Assembly (NCBI GenBank): GCA_017937925.1
Contig: JAGBCQ010000008.1
Coordinates: 62,001-126,000, forward strand
Length of the DNA: 64,000 nucleotides
Direction of reading: 5' to 3'
Source of the DNA: Paraprevotella sp.
Lineage (GTDB): Bacteria; Bacteroidota; Bacteroidia; Bacteroidales; Bacteroidaceae
Shown here: in pieces, positions 8,462 to 17,649 of the stretch
Layout of the letters: every line of letters starts with the position of its first letter
How positions within the stretch are numbered: the first letter of the stretch is position 1
The notes under the pieces: generated by a model
What the model saw: the letters and a program-made list of their open reading frames with translations, nothing else
What the model was told of the DNA's origin: nothing
The model's database searches: none
Program-made: the position numbers and the translations under genes

Positions 8462-9685
8462 TTATCTTAATGCTGTCAATTCGGCTATTTTCACAATAGT
8501 CATCATAGCCTTTTCCATACTTTGAATTGGGACAAACTCGTTACGTCCATGGAAGTTCAACCCTCCTGCAAAAATATTAGGACAAGGCAAGCCCTTGAAT
8601 GACAATTGAGCGCCATCAGTACCTCCACGTATAGCCTTTACTTTACACTCAATCCCCACACTTTCCATTGCTGCACGAGCGATATCAATAACATGCATCA
8701 TAGGTTCTACCTTTTCGCGCATATTGTAATATTGATCATGAATGTCCGCTGTCACAGTCCCTTCACCATATTGAGCATTGAACCTGTCAGTCAATTCATG
8801 CACAAAAGACTTACGCTGTTCAAATCTCTGTCTATCGTGATCACGGATGATATATGACAATACTGTCTCTTCAACAGAACCCTTGATACCAACGAGATGA
8901 TAAAAACCTTCATAACCCTCAGTCTGTTCCGGTGTTTCTGTCTTAGGCATAGATGAAATAAACTCAGAGGCGATGTACATAGAATTTACCATTTTCCCTT
9001 TTGCATAACCAGGGTGTACATTCAAGCCTTTTACCGTTACTTTTGCTCCGGCTGCATTGAAATTCTCAAACTCCAATTCACCCACTTCACTTCCGTCCAT
9101 GGTGTACGCCCATTCACAACCAAAGTTCTCAACATCAAACAAGTGCGCACCCATACCTATTTCCTCGTCAGGATTAAAACCGACACGTATCTTACCATGT
9201 TTGATTTCCGGATGTTGTTTCAAATAAATCATGGCTTGAACAATCTCAGCTATGCCAGCCTTATCATCGGCACCTAACAGTGTGTGCCCATCAGTCACTA
9301 TAAGGTCTTCCCCTATATGGTCTAGGAGTTCTGGGAACTGATGTGGAGAAGTTATAATGTTATCTTCCTCAGACAATACAATATCCGTACCATCGTAATT
9401 ATTCACAATGCGAGGCTTAACATCTTTCCCTGAATAGTCTGGCGATGTATCCATATGGGCGATAAACCCTATCACCGGCACTTGACTATCAACATTTGAT
9501 GGCAATGTTGCAAACAGATAACCATTATCATCCAATGTTACTTCTTCCAGTCCTATTGACTCCAATTCGCTTTTCAAATATTCAGCAAAAAACATTTGTT
9601 CTGCCGTACTTGGGCAACCACTGCCTTCTTCACTCGACTGAGTATCAAAAGCCACATACTTTAAGAAACGCTCTATCAAATTCAT
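8462..9685 (-). CDS. pepT: Peptidase T (tripeptide aminopeptidase)
   Basis: A 407-residue M20-family zinc aminopeptidase that removes the N-terminal residue of tripeptides in the cytoplasm. Metal-site and catalytic motifs are present in order: [14 protein letters not shown] (His and Asp), [13 protein letters not shown] (bridging Asp), [11 protein letters not shown] (catalytic Glu pair), [11 protein letters not shown] and the C-terminal [21 protein letters not shown]. The length is standard. A 6-bp inverted repeat (TGCGTA/TACGCA, 9704-9719) lies just upstream in its leader. No TAnnTTTG box was found there. Confidence 0.97.
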   Translation of the reverse strand: MNLIERFLKYVAFDTQSSEEGSGCPSTAEQMFFAEYLKSELESIGLEEVTLDDNGYLFATLPSNVDSQVPVIGFIAHMDTSPDYSGKDVKPRIVNNYDGTDIVLSEEDNIITSPHQFPELLDHIGEDLIVTDGHTLLGADDKAGIAEIVQAMIYLKQHPEIKHGKIRVGFNPDEEIGMGAHLFDVENFGCEWAYTMDGSEVGELEFENFNAAGAKVTVKGLNVHPGYAKGKMVNSMYIASEFISSMPKTETPEQTEGYEGFYHLVGIKGSVEETVLSYIIRDHDRQRFEQRKSFVHELTDRFNAQYGEGTVTADIHDQYYNMREKVEPMMHVIDIARAAMESVGIECKVKAIRGGTDGAQLSFKGLPCPNIFAGGLNFHGRNEFVPIQSMEKAMMTIVKIAELTALR

Positions 9686-9792
9686 TCTTTATACTTTTAA
9701 TTCTGCGTAAAAATACGCATTCTTATTCTATTCCGCAACATACACGAGCAATTAAATATTTCAACTTAATTGTAAATTAAACGTTTATAAAT

Positions 9793-9823
9793 TTTGCGCC
9801 CGTCCTCTTTTCTCGTATCTTTG
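9793..9823 (+). promoter_or_regulatory. Bacteroidota promoter for the 1439-aa secreted protein
   Basis: TTTG at 9793-9796, a 19-base spacer and TATCTTTG at 9816-9823 match both consensus boxes. The box lies downstream of an open-frame ATG at 9794, which rules that codon out and supports the start at 9848. Confidence 0.8.
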
Positions 9824-9847
9824 ACGGCAGAACTAAATTTAATAGCC

Positions 9848-12800
9848 ATGACAACTATAAAAAAACTAGCCCTTGTAGTTTACGGAGTATGCCTATTCTG
9901 CTTTTCAGGATATGCTCAAGAGAATGTAACAGAAACTTATTTCAGTAATCCTTCATTTGAAGATGACGCTTCATCATGTACATCAACATCAAGTAACATA
10001 GTGAACAATGGAGGTTCGGATTTACGTGGTTGGAATGTAAGTCCTAAAGGGTGGACTGCAACCAATCCGGGTGTTGCACTGCTCATCAGCGCAGACTGTA
10101 ACACCGACAATAATTTCGGAAAAACAAGCATGAAAGACGGAAGCTACGCCTATTACCAACGCGTAGGATGGACTACAGCTAGTTCTGAACTTAAACAAAC
10201 ATCGCTCACGCCTCTAACTGCGGGAGAATATAAAATCACGTTCTACACAAAAGCATTTTATGCCAACTCAGCTACATCAAATGCGTATGTAACTATTAAA
10301 GATAGCAAATCAGCAACACTCGCAGATGCAACTATCTCATACGTAAGCGGAAGTACAGGTATTATGACGAGTTCAGCATGGAGCGAACAAAGTCTACAAT
10401 TCATTCTTAAAGAAGAGAGTTCTATCACGATTTCTTCAGTCATGACTTGGCTGAGTGGCGGTAGTTGTATCGCATACGACCACTTCACACTAACAAAATT
10501 ACCTAATGGAACTATCAATCCTGACAAACCAAACATAGAAGGTGGAACTGAAGACGAATTGGCATCACCTACCGAAGGAACTATTACGCACGATTTTGTC
10601 AATGAAGCCACGATGCAGAATGATTTACTTCAAATGATAGCCAACTCTATGCGATACGCAAAGAATATATGGTACAACTGCGTCGCCACCAACAGTGTAA
10701 ATGAAGCGTGTGGATATTTCCAAGCCAACAGCGCAGGACAAAACAATGAAGATGGTGTACGTACCAATGCAGACTTCTCCATGCTGTGCGCCTTCTTATA
10801 TAAATATGGTCAAGGCAAAGTCACACTTCCAAGTGGCATAACATGGACCGACGTAAAGGACATGGCAATGAAATCACTTGTTTTTGGTTACTCAACTCAC
10901 AAAGCCAACAAGCTAAAAATCACTTCAAACAACGCATATTGGGGTTCTTTAAGCACAAGCGATGCCGTATGGGAAAGTTCATTATGGGCCATGTCATTGG
11001 CATATTCATCATATTTTCTTGATGCCGAACTTAGCGACACCCAAAAGCAATACATCTACAATATGATTAAAGCGGAATGTAATTACGAATTAGGTCGTAG
11101 CATTCCAACGGGTTTCAATGGCGACACCAAATCAGAAGAAAATGGTTGGGAAGCTTGCGTACTAGCATGTGCATTAGGCTTGTACCCAAATGATGCTCTT
11201 GCGCCACAGTGGTACAAACGATTACGCGAGTTCGCCATCAATTCTTATTCACAAGTCAATGATGCCAACGACAATACTATTATTGACCCCGACTACGACG
11301 CAACAACAATAAGTGATTTATATGTTGGGCCTAACTTATATAATGACTATACCTTACAAAACCACAATTATTTCCACACATCATACCAAAATGTCGTTAT
11401 TCAAGAATTAGGAGAAGCGAACCTTGCGCTCCTAATGTTCCAAGGCGAGAATCCTAAATGGAAGACCAATGCCTTAATGCATAACAACCAAAATGTCATG
11501 GACCACGTATTGCGTCATCTGGCACTTGCAGATGGAGAATTGGCCATGCCAAACGGCAATGACTGGAGTATGTTTCTTTATGACCAAATAACAAGTTACT
11601 CAACATTGGCTTGTTTCTTACGCGACCCGGATGCGTTGATGCTAGAGAATATGGCATACAAACATATCAAGGCACGCCAATCAACCACAACCGATGGCAG
11701 TTGGTTGCTCAATAGTGATATTGGTCCGCGCCGAATGGGTGTGGAAGGACATCGTGTAATGATGACTTATTTGATGCACGAATTAGCTTCGACAGAGGAC
11801 ATGACACCTACCACATGGAAAGATTTCAGCAAAGCTAATGAACAGGCACATCTTTTTACGACACAAAACATTGTCCGCGCAAACACACCAGACCGTTTCA
11901 GCGTATTCTCATGGAGTACAGGATTAGGAAGTTATACCGGGTATGTGGCATCCAACCGTCCGGATATGAATAAAATTATTGTACCTTATAAAGCAAATAA
12001 TACGGGAAATATTCTCGGCTGGTACACTGTGAGTGGCAAAGGGACCAATGCCACACCCACAGCGAATGGTATTTATGAGTTGAATGGTAATAGTTATACG
12101 ATGAATGGTCGATTGGACGTCAATGACAAAACTATAGATAACAATTTCAGTATCTACTCAACACCGGGTAACGCGTTTATCTATATGGATTACGTCAAAG
12201 GCAAGACAAATGGTACTATCACCGGAGAATATGGTGGTTTGATGGCTATCAGTGTCGATCCATTCACTAAAGAGCAACGTACTTTATATTACAATAAAGG
12301 TCGTATCCAGACTAACGGGGCTTCTCTCAAGACATTCAACAGCAATTGGGTGAATATTGACAATCAGATAGGTATCGTTTCAACCAAGGGCGGAAACAAA
12401 ATGGCATTTGGCGACAGACAACTGAGCAATTCAGTTTACATCGCTCGCATATACCCGGCATATTCTAATACTGCTCGCTCGTTTACATCAACAAGCGTTA
12501 TAGATAAACGACACATTATATATTATAATAATGTAGATTCAGCAACTACCGCACAACTATCTACACAAGTAATTTCGCTTGCAGAAACGGTGCCTACGGG
12601 ATGGAACGGAGTTATCGTAAGCGATCCCGACAGTGTAAGATATATACTAGTTAGTAATTTCCTTGGGACAGAGACTTGTACCCTTAATAACATTATAACA
12701 ACAGATGGAGCACCGGTATTTACCAATTCTACCAACATCAGCACTAACGGTTCATCTACAACATTGACATGCGCTCAAAAACGTAGTTTCGCCAATACAT

Positions 12801-14167
12801 TGCGTGTGTACGCAAAGGCTGATAACGTAACAGCATACCAAGCTGAGGACGACTCATGTGCAGTATATATAAACAACATGAAAGAAGAAATTCAAAATGT
12901 CGATATTGTCATTTACGCCAATGGTCAACGATTGACTAAAACTATATCCGTCAATGCCAATGCGTGGATATTTGTACATGTAGCCAACAACGAAATCGTA
13001 TGGGAAGAGACACAAGTGGGGAAAAATGTTAACCCATTATCACCCGACGAATTCTCAAATAAAATTATTGATGCCGGTTTTGAGAATAGCAACAGCGGAA
13101 GTGCGTGGAAAGGTACTCCTGCAATTGGTGGTTATGCCAATAATCTTTGTGCAGAAAAATGGAATACAACTTTTAACGTTTATCAAAAACTCACAGGACT
13201 GCCCAACGGACGCTATAAAGTTGTCATGCAAGGATTCTATCGATGCGGTGGATATGCTGATGCCGCTAACCTACGCAAAAACGGAAATGAAAAATTAAAT
13301 GCCCTACTTTACGCTAACGATGTGACACAGCCCCTTGTTTCAATTTTTGAAGAAGCAAGTTCAAAAGAAATGAATGGTCCTTCATGTGTCAACACCATTC
13401 ATGGATTGATTCCCAACCAGATGACAGATGCATCTGTTGCATTTGCAAACGGACTTTACACACAAGAACTTGAATTTGACGTTACTGACGGTACGGCAAC
13501 TATAGGAGTAAAAAAGACGACATCTGTCACCAATGATTGGTGTATCTTTGATCATTTTAGATTGTATCGCTTAACAAAAGAGTTTTCTTTGAACGTATCT
13601 GAATGTGGTTGCGCGACTTTCATGCTCCCTTTTGATTATGAAATACCGAGTCAACTAAAATTCAATTCTTGCTCCGACATCAATGGCGACCGACTCAATT
13701 TGACTCAAGTAAATAGCATAGAAGCTAACACACCGTACATAGTGAATGGTAAAAGTGGCGAATACACTTTCTCTGGAGTACCGGAAGACACTGAAAATAT
13801 GTCATATACATCCGGATTGCTTACAGGAACATTTTGTGACATCTACGCCCCAGTTGATTCTTATGTATTGCAATGCCAAGAAAGCCAAACAGGATTTTAT
13901 AGAGTGGACACTGCTGAAGACATTTCTGTAACTGCCAATCATGCTTATTTGAATGAAGAAGCAGCACAAAGCAATAAGAACATCTTACTATTCCCTAATG
14001 ACTTGAATAGCATAAAAGAAGTTACAAACAACAATAAAGAAGTAAATGTTTACGACCTCAACGGAGTTTTGGTACGTAAAAACGTCAGAAAAGAAAATGC
14101 TCTACAAGGGTTGGAAAACAATCCAAACCGTGTTTACATTGTAGATGGTGAGAAAGTTTTGAAATAA
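9848..14167 (+). CDS. Large secreted multidomain protein, putative polysaccharide-active enzyme
   Basis: A 1439-residue exported protein with a signal peptide MTTIKKLALVVYGVCLFCFSGYAQ. Reading by eye: residues 25-220 are a CBM-like jelly roll (NPSFED start, AYDHFTL end). About 260-690 is a helical, Trp- and Tyr-rich region resembling an alpha/alpha toroid, with NHNYFHTSYQN and GPRRMGVEGHRVMMTYLMHE as likely pocket motifs. About 690-1040 is beta-rich. About 1045-1240 is a second CBM-like domain (DAGFENSNSG, CIFDHFRLYRL). The end (VYDLNGVLVRK ... RVYIVDGEKVLK) resembles a type IX sorting tail. The architecture recalls PL8 or heparinase-type lyases, but the diagnostic motifs I know are not evident, so I assign no reaction. 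It is single-gene, with its own promoter and terminator. Confidence 0.7.
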   Translation: MTTIKKLALVVYGVCLFCFSGYAQENVTETYFSNPSFEDDASSCTSTSSNIVNNGGSDLRGWNVSPKGWTATNPGVALLISADCNTDNNFGKTSMKDGSYAYYQRVGWTTASSELKQTSLTPLTAGEYKITFYTKAFYANSATSNAYVTIKDSKSATLADATISYVSGSTGIMTSSAWSEQSLQFILKEESSITISSVMTWLSGGSCIAYDHFTLTKLPNGTINPDKPNIEGGTEDELASPTEGTITHDFVNEATMQNDLLQMIANSMRYAKNIWYNCVATNSVNEACGYFQANSAGQNNEDGVRTNADFSMLCAFLYKYGQGKVTLPSGITWTDVKDMAMKSLVFGYSTHKANKLKITSNNAYWGSLSTSDAVWESSLWAMSLAYSSYFLDAELSDTQKQYIYNMIKAECNYELGRSIPTGFNGDTKSEENGWEACVLACALGLYPNDALAPQWYKRLREFAINSYSQVNDANDNTIIDPDYDATTISDLYVGPNLYNDYTLQNHNYFHTSYQNVVIQELGEANLALLMFQGENPKWKTNALMHNNQNVMDHVLRHLALADGELAMPNGNDWSMFLYDQITSYSTLACFLRDPDALMLENMAYKHIKARQSTTTDGSWLLNSDIGPRRMGVEGHRVMMTYLMHELASTEDMTPTTWKDFSKANEQAHLFTTQNIVRANTPDRFSVFSWSTGLGSYTGYVASNRPDMNKIIVPYKANNTGNILGWYTVSGKGTNATPTANGIYELNGNSYTMNGRLDVNDKTIDNNFSIYSTPGNAFIYMDYVKGKTNGTITGEYGGLMAISVDPFTKEQRTLYYNKGRIQTNGASLKTFNSNWVNIDNQIGIVSTKGGNKMAFGDRQLSNSVYIARIYPAYSNTARSFTSTSVIDKRHIIYYNNVDSATTAQLSTQVISLAETVPTGWNGVIVSDPDSVRYILVSNFLGTETCTLNNIITTDGAPVFTNSTNISTNGSSTTLTCAQKRSFANTLRVYAKADNVTAYQAEDDSCAVYINNMKEEIQNVDIVIYANGQRLTKTISVNANAWIFVHVANNEIVWEETQVGKNVNPLSPDEFSNKIIDAGFENSNSGSAWKGTPAIGGYANNLCAEKWNTTFNVYQKLTGLPNGRYKVVMQGFYRCGGYADAANLRKNGNEKLNALLYANDVTQPLVSIFEEASSKEMNGPSCVNTIHGLIPNQMTDASVAFANGLYTQELEFDVTDGTATIGVKKTTSVTNDWCIFDHFRLYRLTKEFSLNVSECGCATFMLPFDYEIPSQLKFNSCSDINGDRLNLTQVNSIEANTPYIVNGKSGEYTFSGVPEDTENMSYTSGLLTGTFCDIYAPVDSYVLQCQESQTGFYRVDTAEDISVTANHAYLNEEAAQSNKNILLFPNDLNSIKEVTNNNKEVNVYDLNGVLVRKNVRKENALQGLENNPNRVYIVDGEKVLK

Positions 14168-14198
14168 GACAATTAATATAGAAGCATTATAAAAAGGT

Positions 14199-14237
14199 AA
14201 ATCTCACAAACCAATGCTGAAAGAGTTTGTGAGATTT
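14199..14237. terminator. Terminator between the 1439-aa gene and tRNA-Arg
   Basis: A 13-bp perfect inverted repeat AAATCTCACAAAC (14199-14211) pairs with GTTTGTGAGATTT (14225-14237), followed by a T-rich stretch. It can serve both the rightward gene and the leftward tRNA. Confidence 0.8.
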
Positions 14238-14246
14238 ATTCTTTTG

Positions 14247-14320
14247 TGACCCCGGAGGGATTCTAACCCTCGACCTTCAGAACCGGAATCTGACGCTCTA
14301 TACAACTAAGCTACGGAGCC
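14247..14320 (-). tRNA. tRNA-Arg (anticodon CCG)
   Basis: On the minus strand a 74-nt cloverleaf is readable. It has acceptor GGCTCCG paired with CGGGGTC (G-U pairs included), a D-arm beginning GCTTAG, the anticodon stem TCAGA/TCTGA with loop TTCCGGT (CCG at positions 34-36), and the T-arm GAGGG/CCCTC with loop TTAGAAT. CCA is not encoded. The anticodon reads CGG codons for arginine. Confidence 0.93.
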
Positions 14321-14447
14321 TTAAAGTGATGCAAAAGTAAGAAAAAAAAGATACATGCCCAAGAGTAGACTTTAAAAAGATAAAGATGATTCTTATCATA
14401 TAGACAGAAAAATAAGACGCCTCACTTTCATCATAATAAAAATATAC

Positions 14448-14455
14448 TATCTTTG
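14448..14455 (+). promoter_or_regulatory. -7 element for asnA
   Basis: TATCTTTG is a perfect TAnnTTTG match 38 bases before the asnA ATG. A TTTC at 14426-14429 could serve as a weak -33 with an 18-base spacer. Confidence 0.55.
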
Positions 14456-14493
14456 TAGCGCAATTTGAAAGTAAACAAGAAAACGACAAAACA

Positions 14494-15534
14494 ATGAGTC
14501 AACTGATTATTCCTAAAAACTATAAAGCCGCACTTGACTTACAACAAACAGAGATTGCCATCAAAAAGATTAAAGACTTTTTTTTGAGTAGCATTTCTAC
14601 AGAACTACGCTTACGACGCGTCACTGCGCCACTTTTTGTCCTCAAAGGATTGGGAATGAATGACGATTTAAGTGGTATTGAAAGACCTGTAACTTTCCCT
14701 ATCAAAGATTTGAATGAGGCTCAAGCTGAAGTGGTACACTCCTTAGCGAAATGGAAACGCGTAACACTTGCTGAATACAATGTGGCTCCCGGCTATGGTA
14801 TTATTACGGATATGAATGCCATCAGAGCAGATGAGGAAATGGACAATTTACATTCACTCTACGTAGACCAATGGGATTGGGAAAGGGTCATGCCGGAAGG
14901 ATGCAGAAATACTGAATACTTAAAAAAGATTGTTAGCAGAATATACAATGCTATATTACGTACAGAATATTACATATGTGAGACATATCCTCAATTAAAA
15001 CCATTCTTACCGGAAGATATACATTTTATACATTCTGAGGAATTACTACAAAAATACCCTAATCTGTCTCCAAAAGAAAGAGAAAATGCTATTTGTAAGG
15101 AGTACGGTGCTGTATTTATAATTGGTATAGGTGGGAAATTAAGCAATGGTGAAGAGCATGATATGCGCGCTCCTGATTATGATGATTACACAACCATTTC
15201 TGAGGTTAATGGCCTTGCCGGTTTGAATGGCGACTTACTCATTTGGTATCCTATATTGGAACGCGCTATTGAATTATCATCTATGGGCATCAGAGTTGAT
15301 AAAGAAACTCTCAACAGACAGTTAGCACTGAGCGGTAAGGAAGACCGTAAAAAATTATATTTCCATAGTAGATTATTGGAAGGTTCACTTCCCCAATCAA
15401 TTGGTGGCGGCATCGGGCAAAGTCGGTTGTGCATGATTTTACTACATAAAGCTCATGTAGGAGAAACACAATCTAGCATTTGGCCCGACGATATGAGAAA
15501 AAGGTGTAAAGAAGAAGGAATGCCTCTTATCTAG
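14494..15534 (+). CDS. asnA: Aspartate-ammonia ligase (AsnA type)
   Basis: A 346-residue ammonia-dependent asparagine synthetase, structurally related to class II aminoacyl-tRNA synthetases. It makes asparagine from aspartate, ATP and NH4+ in the cytoplasm. Landmarks are the N-terminal QQTEIAIKKIKDFF, PLFVLKGLGMNDDLSGIERPV, YNVAPGYGIITDMNAIRADEE, LHSLYVDQWDWE, and the C-terminal motif-3-like GGGIGQSRLCMILLHKAHVGE. The length is standard. It is monocistronic, between a tRNA gene and a very strong terminator. Confidence 0.97.
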   Translation: MSQLIIPKNYKAALDLQQTEIAIKKIKDFFLSSISTELRLRRVTAPLFVLKGLGMNDDLSGIERPVTFPIKDLNEAQAEVVHSLAKWKRVTLAEYNVAPGYGIITDMNAIRADEEMDNLHSLYVDQWDWERVMPEGCRNTEYLKKIVSRIYNAILRTEYYICETYPQLKPFLPEDIHFIHSEELLQKYPNLSPKERENAICKEYGAVFIIGIGGKLSNGEEHDMRAPDYDDYTTISEVNGLAGLNGDLLIWYPILERAIELSSMGIRVDKETLNRQLALSGKEDRKKLYFHSRLLEGSLPQSIGGGIGQSRLCMILLHKAHVGETQSSIWPDDMRKRCKEEGMPLI

Positions 15535-15543
15535 ATTTTAATA

Positions 15544-15586
15544 ATATAAGAAGAAGGAACTCAAACAGAGTTCCTTCTTCTTATAT
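15544..15586. terminator. 19-bp perfect hairpin terminator
   Basis: ATATAAGAAGAAGGAACTC (15544-15562) pairs perfectly with its complement at 15568-15586 around a 5-base loop. The purine/pyrimidine-asymmetric arms give T-rich tails on both strands. It separates asnA from the convergent GH97 gene. Confidence 0.85.
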
Positions 15587-15595
15587 CTAACTATT

Positions 15596-17623
15596 TTACT
15601 CAACCTTCCCTTTTAATATAGCTCCTCCATTTTTCTGTAACGTTAGTTTAAACTTACCATTCTTACTAACTTTTACTTCTTGCATTGTCGGAGTGCTACC
15701 ATTCTTACCATCATGATAATATGTCACGGCCTTTCCTGCAAACATTGGTAACTCTACTGTAATCTTTTTCATTTCTTGTTCTGCATTTATAGCAGCGACA
15801 TACCAATCGGCACCACTTCTTCGTGCCAATACAATATATCTCCCTGGATAACCATCAATAAAACGTACTTCGTCCCATGTAGTCGGCACTTGCTTCATAA
15901 AGTCAATTTCAAAATTAGGTTGTTCCTTAAGATTGTTCGGTGTCAGAGCAAAGTTTTGTACACTACTTTGGAATAAAACCGCTGTTGCCAACTCAAATAT
16001 ATCCGTAGTCCTACGGATTGTTCCGCCATCATTGTTACGGTTCATTCGTTTGTTTAAGAACGTTCCTCCGAAATCCATACTTCCGACGGTATTTCTAATA
16101 AACGGATGCAAGCACGCATTAAATGCTTCTTCATCACAGAAATGCTGTTGGAATACTATATTCTCACTTGCTAAAACAGCTTCACTTGCACAATAATTGG
16201 GATACATGCGTTCCCACCCACGTGGCAAAGTGCATCCATGAAATATGATTTGCAAACCATAATCATTTGCATCACTCAATATGGCCTCATATAGTTTAAT
16301 TGTCTCTTGCTTGTCGCCTCCGAAAAAGTCTACTTTCAATCCTTTTATTCCTTGCTCTTTCAACCATTTCATCTCAGCTTTTCGACTAATAGGATTATCC
16401 ATACAATGTTTCATGCCTTGAGGGGCATCATTCCAACCTCCGTTGGAATTGTACCACAAGAATACATCTACGCCTTTGTTCTGTGCATATTTAAAAAGTT
16501 CTTCCATACGCGTACGACCGACTTGTGTATCCCACAATGCGTCCATTAAAATATACTCCCAACCCATATCAGCTGCCAAATCTATAAAGGTCTTCTGATC
16601 ATCGTAACACATACTTGCATCTTGCCAGACAATCCATGACCAACTTGCACGTCCGGGCTTATAATCAATCATAGGTTCATACAAAGGTTTTACTACATCA
16701 AATGGAATTGTTGTTTCTACAATTGGATGTAATGTTTCACCTAAAGTAATGGTTCTCCAAGGAGTAGAACCAGGCAAACCCATTTGAGCAGTTGTACTAC
16801 CAAAACCATTATTCTCACCTTCCATTGGGAACTCTATAATATAAACTCCCTCTAATGAAGCATCACTTAAACGTGAGCCACAATATTTTCCTGTCAATCC
16901 GGTTTCGCTCACTAGGACCCAACCATCTTCTCCCTCATGGAAAAGACATGGGAATGTATAACCAAATCCATATTGTGAACGACTCGTTATTGGGGCATCA
17001 GCCTTATATTCTTCCTCATAACTCGGTTTTGTTCTTTTCCATCCGATTTGTGCAGATGACTGAGGAGACAAGAATGTAGTTGTATGGGCCGGGAAATTAA
17101 ATCCCGTCATTTCCTTTTCTACAACCAAACATGCCGTCTCACCATGCATAGGAATATTATATCTAAATGCTATGTTATTATTCTCTATTACAAATTCAAC
17201 TTCAATCCTTTGTTTATTAGCATTTACCATTTGAACAAAAAGCTCCTTTGCCTTTATATCAACTTGACTCTTTTTGCTACGTGAGAGTTCATACTTAATC
17301 TGTCGTTCTCCTACTCGTGTTTTCAATACCTTCATATTACTACTAAAGTCACCAATATTAGTAATCAATCCTAATGGAGATTGTTCAAGCATCAATACTT
17401 CATGTTTCCCATTATCACCCTGCTTAAGATACCCAGCTTCAAAGTAAGGCTTACCACCTACAAGCCCAAATCTTAAAAAAGTCATACTATCAGGACTAAG
17501 CACTTCTGTCTTTGAATCAAATTTAACTGATTCCGACACCATATAACAAGTACTCAACGCAGTTTTATTATGTGCTAAAAACATTGAAAACAATGCAATA
17601 ATCAATAACGTTTGTTTCTTCAT
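15596..17623 (-). CDS. Secreted GH97 family glycoside hydrolase
   Basis: A 675-residue exported enzyme of family GH97, with three parts: an N-terminal beta-sandwich (about 35-290), a catalytic TIM barrel (about 300-580) and a C-terminal beta domain. Barrel motifs include WSWIVWQDASMCYDDQ, EYILMDALWD, DVFLWYNSNGGWND and GIKGLKVDFFGGDKQ. The Asp in KVDFF is where retaining GH97 enzymes carry their nucleophile, which points to the alpha-galactosidase-like subgroup rather than the inverting SusB alpha-glucosidases. That subgroup call is inference. It lies 26 bases after the PL11 lyase gene, so the two are probably co-transcribed, and a role in trimming pectin side chains is plausible. The signal peptide is MKKQTLLIIALFSMFLAHNKTALS. 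Confidence 0.9.
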   Translation of the reverse strand: MKKQTLLIIALFSMFLAHNKTALSTCYMVSESVKFDSKTEVLSPDSMTFLRFGLVGGKPYFEAGYLKQGDNGKHEVLMLEQSPLGLITNIGDFSSNMKVLKTRVGERQIKYELSRSKKSQVDIKAKELFVQMVNANKQRIEVEFVIENNNIAFRYNIPMHGETACLVVEKEMTGFNFPAHTTTFLSPQSSAQIGWKRTKPSYEEEYKADAPITSRSQYGFGYTFPCLFHEGEDGWVLVSETGLTGKYCGSRLSDASLEGVYIIEFPMEGENNGFGSTTAQMGLPGSTPWRTITLGETLHPIVETTIPFDVVKPLYEPMIDYKPGRASWSWIVWQDASMCYDDQKTFIDLAADMGWEYILMDALWDTQVGRTRMEELFKYAQNKGVDVFLWYNSNGGWNDAPQGMKHCMDNPISRKAEMKWLKEQGIKGLKVDFFGGDKQETIKLYEAILSDANDYGLQIIFHGCTLPRGWERMYPNYCASEAVLASENIVFQQHFCDEEAFNACLHPFIRNTVGSMDFGGTFLNKRMNRNNDGGTIRRTTDIFELATAVLFQSSVQNFALTPNNLKEQPNFEIDFMKQVPTTWDEVRFIDGYPGRYIVLARRSGADWYVAAINAEQEMKKITVELPMFAGKAVTYYHDGKNGSTPTMQEVKVSKNGKFKLTLQKNGGAILKGKVE

Positions 17624-17649
17624 ATTCTTTATTTATTTTAAAATTAATA

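Noticed and set aside
9794-9847. Upstream ATG of the 1439-aa protein frame
   Set aside because: It precedes the promoter -7 box at 9816-9823 and would place a hydrophilic stretch before the signal peptide.
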